DNA from: Azotimanducus sp963663145
GTDB lineage: Bacteria > Pseudomonadota > Gammaproteobacteria > Pseudomonadales > Azotimanducaceae
Assembly (NCBI GenBank): GCA_963663145.1
Contig: OY760134.1
Coordinates: 2,790,001 to 2,854,000 of the forward strand
Direction of reading: 5' to 3'
Length of the DNA stretch: 64,000 nt
Numbering within the stretch: the first letter of the stretch is position 1; the number at the start of each line of letters is the position of its first letter. Positions 1 to 8,077 of this stretch are shown one piece after another. The translations under genes were made by a program, and so were the position numbers. The notes under the pieces were generated by a model. That model was not told the DNA's origin. It did not search any database and worked only from the letters and a program-made list of their open reading frames with translations.

Positions 1-1
1 A

Positions 2-250
2 TCCTTGGCAAGTCGCCTCAAGTGTCGCGGTTCCGATACGCAAGGGGTCATCGAAGCGCGTCTGCGCGCGGCGAGGGACGAAATCGCACGCTACGAAGAC
101 TACGATTATCTGCTCGTGAACGAGGATTTTGATCAAGCGGTGGAGACTTTGGGCGACATCGTTCGCGCTGAACGCAATCGCACGGGAAAAGTACGAACGA
201 GAAGATCGAATCTTCTCTACGCGCTGTTCGACCCAAAGGAGGCAGGCTAA
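2..250 (+). CDS. gmk: Guanylate kinase, C-terminal part
   Basis: This is the 3' end of a gene that begins before the window. About 82 residues are visible. Guanylate kinase phosphorylates GMP to GDP in the cytoplasm. The visible part matches the end of the Gmk fold: an arginine-rich lid (SRLKCRGSD), then VIEARLRAARDEIARY, the YDYLLVNEDFD motif and RAERNR. The last codons differ somewhat from E. coli but keep the expected length. The TAA stop overlaps the ATG of topA by one base (TAATG), so the two genes are probably translationally coupled. In many gammaproteobacteria gmk is followed by rpoZ instead. The 5' boundary lies outside the window. Confidence 0.9.
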   Translation, partial: SLASRLKCRGSDTQGVIEARLRAARDEIARYEDYDYLLVNEDFDQAVETLGDIVRAERNRTGKVRTRRSNLLYALFDPKEAG

Positions 251-2850
251 TGGCGCAGTCCCTGGTCATCGTCGAGTCGCCGGCCAAAGCGGCGACCATC
301 AATCGTTACCTCGGCTCCGAATTTACGGTGAAGTCCAGTGTTGGTCATGTGCGCGACCTGAAGAAGCAAGGCATGGGGCTCGAACCGGAAAATGGTTGGA
401 AAGCGCACTACGAGGTGGACCCGGATAAGAAAAAGGTCATTTCCGACCTTAAGAAGGCCGCCGCCAAGGCCGATCAAATCTACCTCGCAACGGACTTGGA
501 CCGAGAAGGAGAGGCTATCGCGTGGCATTTGCGTGAACTCATCGGCGGAAATCTTGATCGATTCAAGCGCGTCATATTCAGTGAAATCACCAAGAAGGCC
601 GTCAAGGATGCCTTCAATGACCCCAGTCAACTCAACATGGACCGCGTCAACGCCCAGCAGGCGCGCCGCTTCCTCGACCGGGTCGTTGGATTCGAGCTCT
701 CGCCCTTGCTGTGGCAGCGCATCGCCCGCGGCCTGTCCGCGGGCCGCGTGCAGTCGGTCGCGGTGCGCATGATCGTCGAACGCGAACGCGAGATTCGATG
801 CTTTGTTCCAGAAGCCTACTGGGAAATACACGCCGACCTTCAGCGCGGGGGCGAGAGTCCCTATTCATTTAAAGTGGTAGGCGCGGATGGCAGCAAGGCC
901 GAGCGATTCGACGCGACGCTCGCCAAAGCGTTGGTGAAGAGATTGCGCGCCGCAGCGCACATTGACGAGCTCAAACGGACTGAACGAAAAAGTCGCAGCC
1001 GCCCTTCCCCACCGCTTATCACTTCAACCCTACAGCGCGAGGCGACGCGCTTGGGTTTCGGCATCTCCCGAACCATGCGCCTTGCTCAGCAACTTTACGA
1101 GGCCGGCTTGATCACCTATATGCGCACGGACTCGACCAACCTGTCGAGCGAGGCGGTGGCCGCGTGCCGAACGCACATTGAAAGCGAATACGGACGCAAG
1201 TACCTGCCGAGTAAGCCACGCTTTTACGCCAGCAAAGCCAGTGCCCAAGAGGCGCACGAGGCCATACGTCCGACGGATGTCAATCGCCGCGCCGAATCGC
1301 TGAGCCTTGGCCGCGACACGGCCCAAGCGCGACGATTATATGATCTCATTTGGCGTCGCTTTGTCGCCTGTCAGATGGAAGATGCCGTCATCCTGTCGGT
1401 CAGCCTGCTTGCCGAGACTGATGCCATCCGCCTCAAGCGTACCGGTACGCAGATCCTCTTCGATGGCTTCGGCCGCATTGCCCCGAAAAGCGGCAAGGAT
1501 GAAGTTGCCATGCCGGATTGGGGGAGCTTTTCGGCATCTTCGCCAAGCAGTGGAGCGCCTCTGGTTCCGGTAGCAATCCAAGACGATGTCAAGTCCGAAG
1601 AAAAGTTCACCAAACCTAAGCCGCGTTTCAATGAGGCGGCACTGGTGCGAGAACTCGAGAAGCACGGTATCGGCCGTCCGTCTACCTACGCGAGCATCAT
1701 CCAAACCATTCAGGCGAGAGGCTATGTGCGCTTAGAGGGCCGAGCCTTCTGGGCCGAGCCCATCGGTGAAGTGGTAACTGATCGGCTCATGGAGTGCTTT
1801 CCAAGACTGATGGACTATGGATTTACCTCTGGACTTGAGGAGGAGCTTGATCAGATCGCACTTGGAAATCTGGATTGGATCAAGGTGCTTGACAGCTTTC
1901 ACGGCGAATTCACGGAGCTGCTCGGCGAGGCGCGAACAGGTGAGAAGGGAATGCGGCGAGCGTCGGCGGCAGAAATGCCGTTGGTCTGTCCGACTTGCGG
2001 GCGCCCCATGAAACTTCGCATCGGCAGATCGGGCATGTTCCTCGGTTGTTCAGGTTTTGAGTTGCCGAAAGCCGAGCGATGCGCCGAGACGCTTTCCTTG
2101 GAACCTGCGGAAGCTATGCCGGAGCCCGGCTCGGAACAAGTCGGAAAGGCAAGCAGTCCCTTGATTGACCGTTGCAAGTGCGAGATCTGCGGCCGCCCAA
2201 TGGATGCCATGCGCATCGACAATGGTCGCAGACTGCACCTCTGTGCGGGGCGACCAACCTGTCCCGGCGTGCGCTTGGAAGAGGGTGATTTTGCGCTGCC
2301 GGCCACGCAAGAGAGCGGTTTCGAGTGCGACCGGTGCGGCAGTGCCCTCATCGCCAAGAAAGGTCGGTTTGGCCGCTATTTCGCCTGTACCAACTCAATT
2401 TGCGGCAATACGCGAAAGATGTTGGCGAACGGCGAACCCGCGCCAGTGCGGATGACGCCCATCCCGCTTCCCGCGCTCGGCTGCGCCAAAGTAGATGACC
2501 ATTTCGTATTGCGCGAGGGCGCGAAAGGGCTGTTTCTCGCCGCCAGCAAGTATCCAAAGCATCGCGAAACACGCTCCCCCTTGGTGCGAGAACTTGCGGG
2601 ACTTCACAACCAATTGCCCGAGAAGTTTCAGCATCTCGCCAAGGCACCCGACCAGGATCCGGACGGAAATCTAGCCGATGTGCGCTTTTCGACCAAGCTT
2701 GGGGAGAGTTTTCTATCAAGTCAGGTGGGCGAAAAAGCGAGCAAGTGGCGAGCCTTTTTTGATAAAGAAGAAAGTGCGTGGAAATGGGTCGAATCGGGAC
2801 GTCAAAAGCAAGCAAACAAATCGCAAAAAAGACGAGGCCGAAAGGCGTAG
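250..2850 (+). CDS. topA: DNA topoisomerase I (omega protein)
   Basis: Type IA topoisomerase of 866 residues that relaxes negative supercoils in the nucleoid. The Toprim domain opens with VIVESPAKAATINRYLG and carries the acidic ATDLDREGEAIAWHL motif. The catalytic tyrosine is Tyr290 in the ITYMRTDSTN motif. KHGIGRPSTYASII marks the core after it. The C-terminal third has three four-cysteine zinc-ribbon repeats (starting CPTCGRPM, CEICGRPM and CDRCGS), followed by a basic tail. The length matches the E. coli enzyme (865 residues). The start ATG overlaps the gmk stop. Nothing suggests it is broken. Confidence 0.97.
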   Translation: MAQSLVIVESPAKAATINRYLGSEFTVKSSVGHVRDLKKQGMGLEPENGWKAHYEVDPDKKKVISDLKKAAAKADQIYLATDLDREGEAIAWHLRELIGGNLDRFKRVIFSEITKKAVKDAFNDPSQLNMDRVNAQQARRFLDRVVGFELSPLLWQRIARGLSAGRVQSVAVRMIVEREREIRCFVPEAYWEIHADLQRGGESPYSFKVVGADGSKAERFDATLAKALVKRLRAAAHIDELKRTERKSRSRPSPPLITSTLQREATRLGFGISRTMRLAQQLYEAGLITYMRTDSTNLSSEAVAACRTHIESEYGRKYLPSKPRFYASKASAQEAHEAIRPTDVNRRAESLSLGRDTAQARRLYDLIWRRFVACQMEDAVILSVSLLAETDAIRLKRTGTQILFDGFGRIAPKSGKDEVAMPDWGSFSASSPSSGAPLVPVAIQDDVKSEEKFTKPKPRFNEAALVRELEKHGIGRPSTYASIIQTIQARGYVRLEGRAFWAEPIGEVVTDRLMECFPRLMDYGFTSGLEEELDQIALGNLDWIKVLDSFHGEFTELLGEARTGEKGMRRASAAEMPLVCPTCGRPMKLRIGRSGMFLGCSGFELPKAERCAETLSLEPAEAMPEPGSEQVGKASSPLIDRCKCEICGRPMDAMRIDNGRRLHLCAGRPTCPGVRLEEGDFALPATQESGFECDRCGSALIAKKGRFGRYFACTNSICGNTRKMLANGEPAPVRMTPIPLPALGCAKVDDHFVLREGAKGLFLAASKYPKHRETRSPLVRELAGLHNQLPEKFQHLAKAPDQDPDGNLADVRFSTKLGESFLSSQVGEKASKWRAFFDKEESAWKWVESGRQKQANKSQKRRGRKA

Positions 2851-3025
2851 CGCTGTCTGCTTGCCTATCTTCCCATGGTTCTTCAGCGTTTTCGGAACCG
2901 TGCCGCTGGTCTTCATTTTGCGGTCTTTTCCTTGGTCTGCCAAGATATTTCTGCAAATGGTGAGGAGACTCAGGACAATTAAACTCTGATAATGCTGCCG
3001 TTGTGAAGTAAACTATAGGCAAGGG

Positions 3026-3060
3026 GGAGGAGAGTGCAATCGTACGAATCGCTCTCCTCC
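3026..3060. repeat. Perfect 9-bp inverted repeat upstream of the HTH gene
   Basis: GGAGGAGAG (3026-3034) is repeated in inverted form as CTCTCCTCC (3052-3060), with a 17-base centre that holds CGTACG. It lies between topA and the small HTH gene. No T-run follows, so a classical terminator is unlikely. It could be an operator for the downstream HTH protein or an RNA hairpin in its leader. The repeat is seen directly; the role is inferred. Confidence 0.4.
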
Positions 3061-3110
3061 GCATAACGTACCAATGGAATAATTAAATTGTTGTGTGAGT
3101 CAAACTTGAA

Positions 3111-3332
3111 ATGACCTCTACTCGAATAAAGAAGGAACTCAAACGGCGACACATCACGCAGGTGCAAATCGCCCAAGACCTTGGGAAGTCGGCGGCGGCG
3201 GTATCTTTGGTTGTGAACGGCAAGAGCCGTTCACGCTTGATCGAAGAACATATCGCCTCGCTTCTCGGGCGTGAGAGGTTCGAGATATGGAAACCTACTC
3301 GCTCCGTGACTCCTAGGGACGAGGACGACTGA
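3111..3332 (+). CDS. Small helix-turn-helix DNA-binding protein (XRE/Ner-like)
   Basis: A 73-residue protein that is nearly all one helix-turn-helix domain. The turn region is TQVQIAQDLGKSAAAVSLVVNG, with the second helix AAAVSLVVN as the likely recognition helix. The end of the domain, ERFEIWKPTR, recalls Ner/Nlp-type regulators, which finish with an IWP motif. An acidic tail follows. It stands alone between topA and a sulfotransferase gene, and the 9-bp inverted repeat about 50 bases upstream is a possible binding site. The target is unknown. The ATG at 3111 is the only good start; its ribosome binding site is weak. Confidence 0.6.
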   Translation: MTSTRIKKELKRRHITQVQIAQDLGKSAAAVSLVVNGKSRSRLIEEHIASLLGRERFEIWKPTRSVTPRDEDD

Positions 3333-3448
3333 GCAAAACTGCCTGATATTTCGACCCAGCCTTGGGATTTGCGCGCAGACCGTGTGTACTGGTCTCGGCG
3401 TCACTGGGTATTTTTTGGCCGAACTTTGTGCAAGCTGCGAAGACCAGA

Positions 3449-4375
3449 ATGTTCATGACCATGTTGGAGCGGGTGCCCCGCGCTGCCCTTGTGTGCATCT
3501 CCCCATTGCTGCCGAAGGCGCGCAGGGTCGGCATCGAGCGATATCTTCGCGGTTTCGAGGAGGCGCGTCGACTGCTTCGCGCACATGCCGTCATAGTGTC
3601 CTTTGGCAAGAGTGGACGTACTTGGCTGCGGGTGATGCTGTCGCGGTTCTATGGGATGCGTTATAACCTCCCTCAAAGCAGTCTCATGGGCTTTGACAAC
3701 CTGAGCCGAAGACATGCGGCGATTCCCAAGCTGCTCTTCACGCACGACAATTATCTTGGCGACTACACCGGCAATAGAAAGGACAAGTCCGACTATCTTG
3801 GCAATAAGGTGGTGCTCTTGGTTCGAGACCCCGCCGATGTAGCCGTGTCCCAGTACTTCCAGTGGCGCCATCGGATGAAACCACGCAAGAAGCGCATCAA
3901 CGCCTATCCGGCACATGGCGTGGAAGTGGAAATTTCCGATTTCGTATTGGACACTGGAAACGTGCTTCAACGTATTATTAATTTCATGAACCTGTGGGTA
4001 AGCGAAGGGTCTAGGTTCGCGGATTCGCTGATGATCCTGCGCTACGAAGATCTGCGTGCCGATCCGCAAGCGAAACTCGGGGAAGTGCTGGAATTCCTCG
4101 GCACGCCGGGAGATGCAAGCGAGATTGCTGAAGCGGTAGAATTTGCTTCCATTGACAACATGCGGGAAATGGAATTAAAGCGCGGCTTTCGTGGGTCGGG
4201 GCATCGAATGCGGGCCGGGGATGAAAGAAATCCAGACTCCTATAAGGTTCGGCGCGCCAAAGTGGGCGGATACTTGGACTACTTTGAGCCTGTGGACATC
4301 GCCAAGATAGATGGCATGATCAATGAACAACTTGCACCTTCGCTGGGATACGCGAGACCAGATGCCAAGCCTTAA
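3449..4375 (+). CDS. Sulfotransferase family protein
   Basis: A probable PAPS-dependent sulfotransferase of about 308 residues. The 5'-phosphosulfate loop is visible as SFGKSGRTWLRVML and the 3'-phosphate motif as VRDPADVAVSQYFQW. The C-terminal half has the usual LILRYEDLRADP element and a region like GxxxYRRAKVGG. The open frame extends upstream to a TTG at 3362, but those 29 residues do not look like the family, so one of the clustered ATGs (3449, 3455, 3461) is preferred. A glycosyltransferase-like gene follows on the same strand, which suggests modification of a surface polysaccharide or metabolite. The substrate cannot be told from the sequence. Confidence 0.75.
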   Translation: MFMTMLERVPRAALVCISPLLPKARRVGIERYLRGFEEARRLLRAHAVIVSFGKSGRTWLRVMLSRFYGMRYNLPQSSLMGFDNLSRRHAAIPKLLFTHDNYLGDYTGNRKDKSDYLGNKVVLLVRDPADVAVSQYFQWRHRMKPRKKRINAYPAHGVEVEISDFVLDTGNVLQRIINFMNLWVSEGSRFADSLMILRYEDLRADPQAKLGEVLEFLGTPGDASEIAEAVEFASIDNMREMELKRGFRGSGHRMRAGDERNPDSYKVRRAKVGGYLDYFEPVDIAKIDGMINEQLAPSLGYARPDAKP

Positions 4376-4423
4376 GGGTTTGCGGAGCAACTGAGGCTTC
4401 CATTGAGGCATCAAAAAACGCAC

Positions 4424-5407
4424 ATGGACATTTCGGATACGCAATCAGGCGGTGCCGACCCCGTCTCAAAAGGCCTCTGCGTGTTCATACACACCAATGC
4501 CAAGCAGATGCTTGGCGCCAAGGTGGGCTGCCATGCACTGAAAAGAAACTCTCTTCATGCCGACAAGTTTGATGTGCGAATCATTCATTCGGACGACTAT
4601 CCCTTTATGCAGGAATACGAGGGCAAGCGCTATTTGCGCGATGGTGTGCGTTGGACTTGGCTGAATGGCGACCTACAGTCCTTCACGCCTTTACGGTTTG
4701 CTCCGCCAAAGCTCATGGGCTACCAAGGCAGGGCGGTGCTCACCGACCCGGATATTTTCGCCGTTGGCGACATCTGGGAGCTCCTGTCGCGAGACATGGG
4801 CGACAAAGCGATCTTCAGCCGAATGCGCTCCGGCCCGAAGGGCCGCATCGACAAGTGTTGGGCAAGTTCAGTAATGCTGCTTGATTGTGCCAAGCTCACC
4901 CATTGGGATGTCGAGCGCGGGTTTCGCGAAATGTTCGAAGGGCAGCGGGACTATCAGGATTGGGTATGTTTGAAGCTCGAGGATTCGAGTACCATCGGTC
5001 TACTCGAACACGAGTGGAACGATTTCGACCGGCTCAACACCGGCACGCGCATGCTGCACAACACCAAACGTCGAACTCAGCCTTGGAAGGCCGGCCTGCC
5101 TCCAGACTGGCGCCCCGCGGAACGATTTCGGCTGTTTCCGCCCGCCGCCTGGATACTGCGCGCCAAGCGCAAGATTTTCGGGGATTATGCCTTCGTCGGC
5201 AACTACAAGCGGCATCCCGATCCCAACCAAGAACGTTACTTCTTCGGCCTGCTCAGAGAATGCCTCGAGCAGGGATGGGTTAAGGAAGACGAGATTCGCG
5301 ATGAAATGCGTCAAAATCACGTCAGGCACGATGCGCTTGAAATCTTGGACAGCTTAGAGCCGCTTGCACCGGCCCCGGAAGCGCCCATGCCCTTACCTGC
5401 TGCTTGA
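4424..5407 (+). CDS. Glycosyltransferase-like protein of unknown specificity
   Basis: About 327 residues. The N-terminal half has a nucleotide-sugar transferase look: FIHTNAKQMLGAKVGCHALKRNS, then a DxD-type motif (LTDPDIFAVGDIW) where a metal and the nucleotide sugar would bind. HNTKRRTQPWK resembles the acceptor-side motif of GT8-type enzymes. No signal peptide or membrane segment is visible. The frame is open back to a TTG at 4403, but the ATG at 4424 is a better start. It follows the sulfotransferase by about 50 bases and precedes the DadA-like gene by 7 bases, so a three-gene unit is possible. The assignment to a glycosyltransferase fold rests on motif resemblance only. Confidence 0.5.
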   Translation: MDISDTQSGGADPVSKGLCVFIHTNAKQMLGAKVGCHALKRNSLHADKFDVRIIHSDDYPFMQEYEGKRYLRDGVRWTWLNGDLQSFTPLRFAPPKLMGYQGRAVLTDPDIFAVGDIWELLSRDMGDKAIFSRMRSGPKGRIDKCWASSVMLLDCAKLTHWDVERGFREMFEGQRDYQDWVCLKLEDSSTIGLLEHEWNDFDRLNTGTRMLHNTKRRTQPWKAGLPPDWRPAERFRLFPPAAWILRAKRKIFGDYAFVGNYKRHPDPNQERYFFGLLRECLEQGWVKEDEIRDEMRQNHVRHDALEILDSLEPLAPAPEAPMPLPAA

Positions 5408-5414
5408 TCGCCTC

Positions 5415-6671
5415 GTGCGTCTGATCATCATTGGCAGCGGCCTCGCCGGGCTGACCACGGCCTACTTTCTCGCCCGCGAGAAGGTCGATGTGACGGTATT
5501 TGATCAAGCCGAAGGCGCAGGGCTTGAGACATCCTTTGCCAATGGCGGGCTGCTGGCACCGAGCGGCATGGCACCTTGGAACAGTCCTGGGTTGGCCGGC
5601 ACCCTGCTTCGCTCAATTGGGCGTGAACACTCGCCAGTGCTGGTGCGCGCGAACCAGTGGCTCAAACTTGCCGATTGGGGCTTGGAGTTTCTTGCCAATT
5701 CACGCACGAGCGCTTACCGCAAGGCAACGCTTAAGAACATCTCTTTGGCGCGTTACTCTCAGCAGGTCTTGCAAGAGCTTCTGCGGGAGGAATCCTTGGA
5801 ATTCGATTTCGCCGCAACCGGCACCCTCTGCCTGTACCGCGACCAAACCAGTCTGCATTCGGCGATGGCACAGGCGGAATTCATCGCCCATGCGGGTGTG
5901 CGTCACCAACGACTCGATGCGTCGGATGTGGTCGATCTTGAACCCGAGCTTGAACCCATCTACGGGCAGATCAAGGGCGGCATCCATTTTCCAGAGGATG
6001 CCTCGGGCGATGCGCACCGGTTTTGTCTCGAACTGCACAGGCTGTGCGAAAGGGTGGGCGTGGATTTTCGATTCCGCGAATCGGTCTTGGACTTGGAGGA
6101 AGAGGCCGGGCGCGTGTCACAAGTACGGACGGATGCCGGCACATACCGAGCGGATGCCTATCTTATTGCGGCCGGTAGCTATTCGGCGCCCTTGGTCGCA
6201 CGCCTTGGTCTGAAATTGCCGGTGCGTCCGGCCAAGGGATACTCGATCACGCTGCCAAGTTCGGAGTTGCGAACGCGGCATCCCGTGCTCGACAGGGATC
6301 AACACATAGTCGTGACACCCTTGGGGGATCGTATCCGCGTCGCCGGCACGGCCGAGTTCGCGGGTTTCGACACGCACATTCGACCGAAGAGAATCGACAA
6401 TCTCATCGCCCAGTTCGCAAGGGTCTACCCGAAACGCGCGGCGTCTCTAAGACGCGAAGAAATACGCGAATGGACTGGCCTACGACCCATGGCCGCCGAC
6501 GGCATGCCCTTTCTGGGCGCCACGCCAATTCCAAACCTCTATCTCAACACTGGACACGGACCAAGCGGCTGGACCCTCGCTTGTGGCAGCGGCAAATCAG
6601 TCTCCGACCTCATCCTAAGACGCACCCCCCACATAGACATCGCTGACTTCGGCTACGCGCGAAGGGCTTGA
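5415..6671 (+). CDS. FAD-dependent oxidoreductase, DadA-like D-amino acid dehydrogenase
   Basis: A 418-residue flavoprotein of the DAO family. The N-terminal dinucleotide fold is LIIIGSGLAGLTTAYFLA, followed by the DadA-like stretch TSFANGGLLAPSGMAPWNSPG. The C-terminal FAD-contacting segment is TGHGPSGWTLACGSGK. This pattern is typical of the small subunit of D-amino acid dehydrogenase, which oxidises D-amino acids to 2-oxo acids and passes electrons to the respiratory chain. The GTG at 5415 places the Rossmann motif at residue 4, as in relatives, and lies 7 bases after the previous stop. The exact substrate is not certain; related glycine or proline oxidases look similar. Confidence 0.75.
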   Translation: MRLIIIGSGLAGLTTAYFLAREKVDVTVFDQAEGAGLETSFANGGLLAPSGMAPWNSPGLAGTLLRSIGREHSPVLVRANQWLKLADWGLEFLANSRTSAYRKATLKNISLARYSQQVLQELLREESLEFDFAATGTLCLYRDQTSLHSAMAQAEFIAHAGVRHQRLDASDVVDLEPELEPIYGQIKGGIHFPEDASGDAHRFCLELHRLCERVGVDFRFRESVLDLEEEAGRVSQVRTDAGTYRADAYLIAAGSYSAPLVARLGLKLPVRPAKGYSITLPSSELRTRHPVLDRDQHIVVTPLGDRIRVAGTAEFAGFDTHIRPKRIDNLIAQFARVYPKRAASLRREEIREWTGLRPMAADGMPFLGATPIPNLYLNTGHGPSGWTLACGSGKSVSDLILRRTPHIDIADFGYARRA

Positions 6672-6713
6672 CTTGCCAGCAACGCCAATTCTCTCCCTAT
6701 GAGCGGGAGTAGC

Positions 6714-7511
6714 TCACAACCCCTCAACTGCCCTCCGATAGGTGCGGCTTACGGGTACGCGTTCGCCGTTGTTTAATTCAACAAAGGTGCGTCCACCTTC
6801 TCGCACCACTCTCGCAATCGCATCGCTCGCCACCCAGTGCGACCGGTGCACCCGCATGCCTTCAAGCCTGTTCACTTCCTCCAAAGCGTCCGTAAAACGC
6901 ATGAGCACGAGCTCGGAACCAAGCTCGGTGTGTGCTTCCACGTAATGGTCCCGCATTCGCAGATGCAGCAATTGATCACCAAGCGCGGGTGACAGTCTCT
7001 TCAAGAACTGCGCCGAGACCTGTGCGGTCTCTGACGCCGCAATGCCCGGGAAGAAACTGCCTCGTCGAGCAAATTCAGCCCCCAAATAGCCTATCACCAT
7101 ATGGATCAACGCCACCGAGGCATAGACATACGCAAGCTCGGTCGCCATCTTCATAGGCTCATCGAGCCAAGCCTCGAGCGCCAGCACCACGCCGGTTCCC
7201 GGCAGCGCGGCCATCAGCGCACCGACCACCACGCCAATCCATTGTGGACAGCCCACCGACCGCATCAAGGCAACCGCAAGCGGCGTGGCAATGACTCCGA
7301 GCGTCCAATTCAGCCCGATCGCCATTGTCCAATACACGAAGCGTTCAAGTCCCGAAAAGCGGGTATAGGTGCCGAAAGGCGCGATCCACACAAACACCAA
7401 GATAACCGCCGCGAAGGTGGTCAGATGCCGCCAAGTAACCAATCCATGCAGCCTTTCGCGAAGCGCGAATGGCAGACTGGACGCATCACGCGAATTTTCG
7501 TCGATGTTCAC
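6714..7511 (-). CDS. Membrane-anchored LytTR-type transcriptional regulator
   Basis: About 265 residues. The first half has four hydrophobic segments (for example LTTFAAVILVFVWIAPF and WIGVVVGALMAALPGTGVVLAL). The C-terminal 100 residues form a LytTR DNA-binding domain: LLHLRMRDHYVEAHTELGSELVLMRFTDAL, then MRVHRSHWVASDAI and PVSRTYR. Receiver and kinase domains are absent, so any signal is probably sensed in the membrane part. The frame is open to 7589, but a GTG at 7511 has TGAGGA six bases upstream, so it is preferred. It faces the DUF2141/carotenoid oxygenase pair divergently and may control it; that link is inference. Confidence 0.75.
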   Translation of the reverse strand: MNIDENSRDASSLPFALRERLHGLVTWRHLTTFAAVILVFVWIAPFGTYTRFSGLERFVYWTMAIGLNWTLGVIATPLAVALMRSVGCPQWIGVVVGALMAALPGTGVVLALEAWLDEPMKMATELAYVYASVALIHMVIGYLGAEFARRGSFFPGIAASETAQVSAQFLKRLSPALGDQLLHLRMRDHYVEAHTELGSELVLMRFTDALEEVNRLEGMRVHRSHWVASDAIARVVREGGRTFVELNNGERVPVSRTYRRAVEGL

Positions 7512-7629
7512 GAAATTCCTCAGGGAATACCTCTTGTAGCGTGACTGCAATTCGCACACACTTGTCGCCCAAGCGCACAACTGCGACACTCATCCTAACA
7601 GTCAATCTCGCAATCAATAGGGAACACTC

Positions 7630-8070
7630 ATGAAATTGCATCTTTCCTTTTCTCTCTTCTTGCCACTCCTGCTGTTGGCCGCGCCGAGCTTTGCGGGCGA
7701 CCTTCTGGTGGAGATCAAGGGCATTCGTTCTTCGGACGGTCGCATCTTTGCGGCCGTTCACCAGCGCGTTCCCGATGTGAATTTTCCGGATCCTGGCGGC
7801 GCCGTGTGCGCCTTCAACGTACTCGCACGAGAAGGCAGCATTCAGGTGGTGTTTAAGGAATTGCCGCCTGGTGATTACGCCGTCACCGCCTACCACGATG
7901 AGAACAACAGCGGCGAGATTGATCGCAACGCGCTCGGTATTCCGACCGAAGGCTACGGCTTTGGCAACGACGCCATGGGTTTTATGGCGCCTCCAAAGTT
8001 CGAGGATACTGCCGTAACGCTTGCCGAAGGCGAAGAAAGCGTGACCGCTTGGGCGACCCTGAAGTATTGA
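7630..8070 (+). CDS. DUF2141 family secreted protein
   Basis: A 146-residue protein with a clear Sec signal peptide (MKLHLSFSLFLPLLLLAAPSFA, cleavage after residue 22). The mature part is a small beta-sandwich typical of DUF2141: VEIKGIRSSDGRIFAAVHQ, ELPPGDYAVTAYHDENNSGEIDRN and GYGFGNDAMGFMAPPKFEDTAV. It is likely periplasmic or surface associated. No biochemical function is established for the family. It ends 7 bases before a carotenoid oxygenase gene, so the pair is probably one operon. The ATG at 7630 gives the complete signal peptide. Confidence 0.85.
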   Translation: MKLHLSFSLFLPLLLLAAPSFAGDLLVEIKGIRSSDGRIFAAVHQRVPDVNFPDPGGAVCAFNVLAREGSIQVVFKELPPGDYAVTAYHDENNSGEIDRNALGIPTEGYGFGNDAMGFMAPPKFEDTAVTLAEGEESVTAWATLKY

Positions 8071-8077
8071 TCGACCA

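Noticed and set aside
2931..2944. CTTGG-TCTG-CCAAG hairpin after topA as a terminator
   Set aside because: Only five base pairs and no proper T-run follows.
6695..6712. Hairpin CTCCC/GGGAG between the convergent DadA-like and LytTR genes
   Set aside because: Short stem and no T-run; too weak to call a terminator.
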